DNA from: Streptomyces coffeae
GTDB taxonomy: Bacteria > Actinomycetota > Actinomycetes > Streptomycetales > Streptomycetaceae
DNA length: 64,000 nt
NCBI RefSeq assembly: GCF_016741875.1
Contig: NZ_JAERRF010000006.1
Span: 310,001 to 374,000, forward strand
Direction: 5' to 3'
In this document: positions 60,663 to 64,000 of the stretch, in pieces
Numbering within the stretch: the stretch's first letter is position 1
Layout of the letters: each line of letters begins with the position of its first letter
Position numbers and translations under genes: made by a program
Notes under the pieces: generated by a model
Told to the model about the DNA's origin: nothing
Databases searched by the model: none
What the model saw: the letters and a program-made list of their open reading frames with translations, nothing else

Positions 60663-61481
60663 ATGATCCGCCCCCTCCCGGACGCACACCTCCACCACGG
60701 CACGGGCCGGGACACCGGGCGCGACGCCGGCACCGGGACCAGGATCGCGCTGGTGACCGGCGCCTCTTCGGGCATCGGCGCCGCCATCGCCGACCGGTTC
60801 GCCGCAGAGGACGACTGGCGGCTGCTGGTCAGTGGCCGCCATCGGGAACGGCTGGCCCGGGTGGCCGGGAGGACCTCGGCCATCGCCCTCCCCGCCGATC
60901 TGGCCACCCCTGAGGGCAGCCAGGACCTGGTGCGCGACGCCCTCGATGCCGCCGGCCGGATCGATCTGTTGGTGGCGGGGGCGGGCGTGGGCTGGGCCGG
61001 ATCGTTCGCCACCATGCCCCCGGCCGCCATCGACCGGGTGGTCGGCGTCGATCTGCTGGCGGCCGTACGGCTTGTCCGCACGGCCCTGCCGCAAATGCTC
61101 GACCGGCGGCGCGGACACATCGTGCTGATCGGCTCGATCGCGGGCAGTGTGGGCGTCCGTGGCGAGGCGGTGTACTCGGCCGCCAAGGCGGCGCTCGGCG
61201 CCTTCGCCGACTCCCTGCGCTACGAACTGCGCGGGGCCGGCGTACGTGTCACCCATGTGGTCCCTGGTGTGGTGGACACCCCGTTCTTCGCCCGCCGCGG
61301 GGCCCCGTACACCCGCGCACACCCCCGTCCGCTGCCGCCCGAGCGGGTCGCCGCCGCGGTCTGGGACGCCGTGGCACGGGGCCGCGACGAGGTTTACGTA
61401 CCCGCCTGGCTGCGGCTGCCCGCACTGATCCACGGGGCGGCGCCGGCGCTCTACCACCGGCTGGCCTCCCGCTTCGGGTGA
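60663..61481 (+). CDS. Short-chain dehydrogenase/reductase of the envelope cluster
   Basis: 272 residues from ATG 60663 (GGGAG upstream). NAD(P) motif [20 protein letters not shown] (about 29-48), catalytic Ser (IGSIAG), Tyr and Lys (YSAAKAA). The C-terminal region [20 protein letters not shown] is a hydrophobic end helix found in SDRs that act on lipids. First gene of an operon that continues with a permease and a deacetylase, 6 bp from the next start. A related but distinct SDR occurs at 48002. Confidence 0.9.
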   Translation: MIRPLPDAHLHHGTGRDTGRDAGTGTRIALVTGASSGIGAAIADRFAAEDDWRLLVSGRHRERLARVAGRTSAIALPADLATPEGSQDLVRDALDAAGRIDLLVAGAGVGWAGSFATMPPAAIDRVVGVDLLAAVRLVRTALPQMLDRRRGHIVLIGSIAGSVGVRGEAVYSAAKAALGAFADSLRYELRGAGVRVTHVVPGVVDTPFFARRGAPYTRAHPRPLPPERVAAAVWDAVARGRDEVYVPAWLRLPALIHGAAPALYHRLASRFG

Positions 61482-61487
61482 CGCCCG

Positions 61488-62453
61488 GTGAACGTCCTGA
61501 CCGTCCTGCTGGCCCTGCTGTCCGCGCTGGGCAACGGAGCGGCGTCGGTGCTCCAGCGGCGGGCCGCGATGGACCAGGAGCGGGAACAGCCGGGCGGACA
61601 GGGCCTCGGCCACGCCGTACGGCGGCTCGGCAGGCTGCTGTGCCGCCCCTACTGGCTGGCCGGGGGCGCGGCGATGGTGGTGTCGGCGGTGGCCCAGGTG
61701 GGCGCGCTGGCCGTGGGACGGCTCTCCGTCGTCCAGCCGCTGCTCGTCAGCGAGCTGCTGTTCACGCTGGTGGTGGGCAGTCTGGTGTTCCGGCAGTACC
61801 CGGACGGCCGCACCTGGCTGGCGTTTGTGATGCTCGCCGCCGGTCTCGCGCTGTTCCTCATCGCCGCCGACCCCTCGCGTGGACAGGCCACGGCGCAGAA
61901 CGGCCGCTGGCTCCCGGTGGGTGTGGCCGTGGTGCTCGCCGTGGCCGCCCTGGCCGCGGTGGCCCGCGCTCTGCACGGCGCCGCCCGCGCCGCCGTCCTC
62001 GGCTGTGCCACCGCCGCGTGTTTCGCCTGCACCGCGGCCCTGATCAAGGAGTTCACCGGCCGGTTCGCCGGCGGAGTGGCCGCGGTGTTCACCAGCTGGC
62101 CGCTCTACGCCGTGTGCGTGGTCGGGCTGCTGAGCTTCCTGCTGTTGCAGAGCACGCTGCGCGCGGGCACCCTGGCGGCGTCGCAGCCCGCGCTCACCCT
62201 CGGCGACGCGCTGGTGAGCATCGTGCTGGGCTGGGTGCTGTTCGGTGAACGGGTCGAACTGGGGCTGCGCATCCTGCCGGAGGCCGTCGGCGTCGCCCTG
62301 ATGGCCGTGGGGATCGTCGGGCTGACCCGCTCGCCCGCCATGGCGGGCGGCTGGGACGCCGACGGACCCGCGGCCCCGGAACCGTCCGCCGCCCCCACGA
62401 CGGACATCCCCGGACGGCGGGACGGGTCCGGGGACCGGGGGAGGGCACCATGA
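61488..62453 (+). CDS. DMT-superfamily (NIPA-like) permease
   Basis: 321 residues from GTG 61488. About nine membrane helices, including LTVLLALLSALGNGAASVL, WLAGGAAMVVSAVAQVGALA and FLLLQSTLRAGTLAASQPAL. The pattern with ALTLGDALVSIVLGWVLFGE resembles EamA/NIPA magnesium-transporter-like proteins and the permease-type proteins in glycolipid clusters. It could flip a lipid-linked intermediate. The C-terminal 45 residues are polar and disordered. It overlaps the deacetylase start by 4 bp. Confidence 0.82.
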   Translation: MNVLTVLLALLSALGNGAASVLQRRAAMDQEREQPGGQGLGHAVRRLGRLLCRPYWLAGGAAMVVSAVAQVGALAVGRLSVVQPLLVSELLFTLVVGSLVFRQYPDGRTWLAFVMLAAGLALFLIAADPSRGQATAQNGRWLPVGVAVVLAVAALAAVARALHGAARAAVLGCATAACFACTAALIKEFTGRFAGGVAAVFTSWPLYAVCVVGLLSFLLLQSTLRAGTLAASQPALTLGDALVSIVLGWVLFGERVELGLRILPEAVGVALMAVGIVGLTRSPAMAGGWDADGPAAPEPSAAPTTDIPGRRDGSGDRGRAP

Positions 62454-63190
62454 GCGTCCGTCACCGGCCCGGAGCGATGGTGCGGAACACGGCCCTGCTG
62501 GTGGCCGCCGCCCACGCCGCCCCGGCCGGTACCTGGCTGGCGGGGCCGCGGCGGGCCCTGTTCCCCGCGCTCGCGGGCTCCGGTCGTTCCGACCATGTGG
62601 CCCTCACCTTCGACGACGGCCCTGATCCCCGGTCCACCCCGCGATTCCTCGACGTCCTCGACGAACTGGCGGTACGGGCCACCTTCTTCGTCCTGGGCGA
62701 CAGCGTGGTGCGCTATCCGCGGACCACGCTCGACATCGCCCGCCGCGGCCATGAACTCGCCGTCCACGGCTGGACCCACAGCCGCCCGTGGCTGCCCACG
62801 GTGGCCCGGGACGTCCGTGAGGTCGCCCAGGCCGCCCGTGCCGTGCGGATGGCCACCGGCTCGGTGCCGCTGTGGTACCGGCCGCCGTATGGCATTCTGA
62901 CCGGCGGCCGCTGGCTCGCGGCGCTCCGGGCCGGTCTCCGGCCGGTGCTGTGGTCGGCCTGGGGGCGCGACTGGTCCGCGGACGCCACCCCCCGCTCGGT
63001 GCTCGCCGCCGTACGGCGCGATCTGCGCGGCGGCGCCACCGTGCTGCTGCACGACTCCGACCGGGCGGCAGCGGTGGGCTGCTGGCGCGCCACGCTGGCT
63101 GCGCTGCCCGCGCTGGTGGCGGAATGCCGGGCGAACGGCCTGGAGGTCGGGCCGCTGGCCGACCACGGATCGCCCGGGTTCCTTCGGTGA
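62450..63190 (+). CDS. Polysaccharide deacetylase (NodB-fold)
   Basis: 246 residues, start ATG 62450 (ATGA overlap). The signal-anchor segment NTALLVAAAHAAPAGTWLA would tether it outside the membrane. NodB motifs: LTFDDGPDP (catalytic base and metal Asp), HGWTHSRPW (metal His pair), YRPPYG (motif 3), WSAWGRDW (motif 4), LLHDSD (motif 5 His). All key residues are present, so it is likely an active N- or O-deacetylase acting on a surface carbohydrate. The last gene of the SDR-DMT-deacetylase operon, 15 bp from the convergent fumarase. Confidence 0.9.
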   Translation: MSVRHRPGAMVRNTALLVAAAHAAPAGTWLAGPRRALFPALAGSGRSDHVALTFDDGPDPRSTPRFLDVLDELAVRATFFVLGDSVVRYPRTTLDIARRGHELAVHGWTHSRPWLPTVARDVREVAQAARAVRMATGSVPLWYRPPYGILTGGRWLAALRAGLRPVLWSAWGRDWSADATPRSVLAAVRRDLRGGATVLLHDSDRAAAVGCWRATLAALPALVAECRANGLEVGPLADHGSPGFLR

Positions 63191-63205
63191 GCCGGGTCCC
63201 CGGTT

Positions 63206-64000
63206 TCATTCGGTGAGCCGGGCCATCTTCCGGGGGTCGACGATGCGGTCGAAGTCCTCGGCGCCGATGTGGCCGCTGGCGATGGCGGCCTCGCGCAGGG
63301 TGGTTCCCTCGTCGGCCGCCATGTGCGCGATCTGGCTCGCCCTGTCGTAGCCGAGCTCCGGGCAGAGCGCGGTGACCAGCATCAGGGAACGCGCCACCTG
63401 GTCGTCGATCCGCTCACGGTTCAGCTCCGCGCCCTCGACGCAGTGGACCCGCAGCTTCTCGCAGGCGTCGGCGAGGGTCCGGGCGGAGTGCAGCACGTTG
63501 TTGATGACGAGCGGCCGCATCGTGTTGAGCTCGAAATTGCCCTGACCGCCCGCCAGGGCCACACTGCTGTCCTCCGCCAGCACCTGGGCGCACACCATCA
63601 TCATCGCCTCGCACTGGGTGGGGTTCACCTTGCCGGGCATGAGGGAACTCCCGGGTTCGTTGGGTGGCAGGATCAGCTCCCCGATACCGCAGCGGGGGCC
63701 GGACGCCATCCAGCGGATGTCATTGGCGATCTTCATCAGCGGAACGGCCAGGGCCCGCAGTCCGGCGGACGCGGCCACCATGGCGTCCAGACTGCCTTGC
63801 GCCGCGAAGGAGTTGACCGCCACCCGGAACGGATGTCCGGTCGCCTGTGCGAGCTCCTGGGCGACCGCCGCGCCGAAGCCCTCGGGCGCGTTGAGGCCGG
63901 TGCCCACCGCGGTGCCGCCGATGGCCAGCTGGTACAGGCCGGGCAGAGTGGCGCGCAGCCCCTCGATGGCGTCGGACAGCTGGGCCGCGTAGCCGGACCA
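63206..64000 (-). CDS. fumC: Class II fumarate hydratase, C-terminal part at window edge
   Basis: The last 265 codons are in the window; the N-terminal part lies beyond 64000. The fumarase/aspartase signature GSSLMPGKVNPTQ with the catalytic Ser is clear. TAVGTGLNAPEGFG (substrate site) and ELNTMRPLVINNVLHSARTL, the class II fumarase pattern, are also present. C-terminal residues DFDRIVDPRKMARL are typical of the fumarase-C end domain. It catalyses fumarate hydration in the citric acid cycle. Aspartate ammonia-lyase is the main alternative; the ANDIRWMASGPRCGIGEL stretch favours fumarase. Confidence 0.9.
   Translation of the reverse strand, partial: WSGYAAQLSDAIEGLRATLPGLYQLAIGGTAVGTGLNAPEGFGAAVAQELAQATGHPFRVAVNSFAAQGSLDAMVAASAGLRALAVPLMKIANDIRWMASGPRCGIGELILPPNEPGSSLMPGKVNPTQCEAMMMVCAQVLAEDSSVALAGGQGNFELNTMRPLVINNVLHSARTLADACEKLRVHCVEGAELNRERIDDQVARSLMLVTALCPELGYDRASQIAHMAADEGTTLREAAIASGHIGAEDFDRIVDPRKMARLTE

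Noticed and set aside
63182-63222. Direct repeat TTCGGTGAGCCGGG at 63182-63195 and 63209-63222
   Set aside because: It spans the stop codons of two convergent genes and is short; no sign of an attachment site or mobile element nearby.
1-64000. Search by eye for tRNA, rRNA, CRISPR arrays, insertion sequences or phage genes
   Set aside because: No cloverleaf with CCA end, no regular spacer array, no transposase or integrase motif was found.

Overview
The window is about 72% G+C and nearly every gene shows the third-position G/C bias, GGAGG-type ribosome binding sites and frequent GTG starts of Streptomyces (or a close actinomycete). The gene content agrees: a maleylpyruvate-isomerase-type mycothiol enzyme, alpha-lytic-type secreted proteases, a PAS/GAF/SpoIIE phosphatase, B12-riboswitch metE and a copy of an intergenic hairpin repeat resembling one common in Streptomyces. 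It reads as chromosomal sequence with small accessory inserts and a few decayed genes. There is no rRNA, tRNA, CRISPR, insertion sequence or prophage.

Layout. 1-8.5 kb: edge of an EamA exporter, an Lrp/AsnC regulator, a mycothiol-dependent enzyme, a secreted Gly/Ala-rich protein, a 935-residue SpoIIE-type sensor phosphatase, a membrane protein and a lipoprotein. 7.66-14.36 kb: a GntR regulator and a 2-aminoethylphosphonate uptake and degradation operon (FAD oxidoreductase, phosphonatase-like HAD hydrolase, ABC ATPase, two permeases, binding protein), closed by a strong terminator. 14.39-17.96 kb: the most interesting region, a compact candidate RiPP cluster with its own promoter. It holds a 51-residue precursor with three perfect 9-residue GCIS repeats, two hairpins, a PaaK/CoF-like adenylate-forming enzyme, a small DEIWH-motif protein and an MFS exporter. 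An oppositely oriented molybdopterin protein and a Rieske/metallo-beta-lactamase protein follow (17.99-20.13 kb).

20.3-25 kb is a cobalt/B12 block: cbtBA and metE, each behind its own cobalamin riboswitch, flank a phosphatase-fold protein that lacks the catalytic RHG motif. 25-31.5 kb carries a GNAT enzyme, a membrane-anchored S1 protease, an SDR gene remnant, an SMP-30-like protein, two small His/Asp-rich membrane proteins and a KimA-like APC transporter. 31.5-38.6 kb has a PH-like membrane protein, a non-canonical radical SAM protein, a second-type NAD kinase and a three-subunit molybdenum aldehyde/xanthine oxidoreductase (PaoABC/YagTSR type). 38.6-49.2 kb has a secreted paralogue of the S1 protease, an MFS exporter, asparaginase, an XRE-cupin regulator divergent from a thioredoxin-reductase-like flavoprotein, a methyltransferase remnant, an acyltransferase, dhaKL and an MFS pseudogene.

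49.5-59 kb holds a membrane-embedded spermidine-synthase-like protein, a Tat lipoprotein, an FGGY sugar kinase, a D-2-hydroxyacid dehydrogenase, a TetR/hydrolase operon with an operator-like palindrome, and a histone-H1-like DNA-binding protein. 59.4-63.2 kb is a probable envelope-glycolipid locus (GT28-like transferase divergent from an SDR, DMT permease and polysaccharide deacetylase). The window ends inside a class II fumarase.
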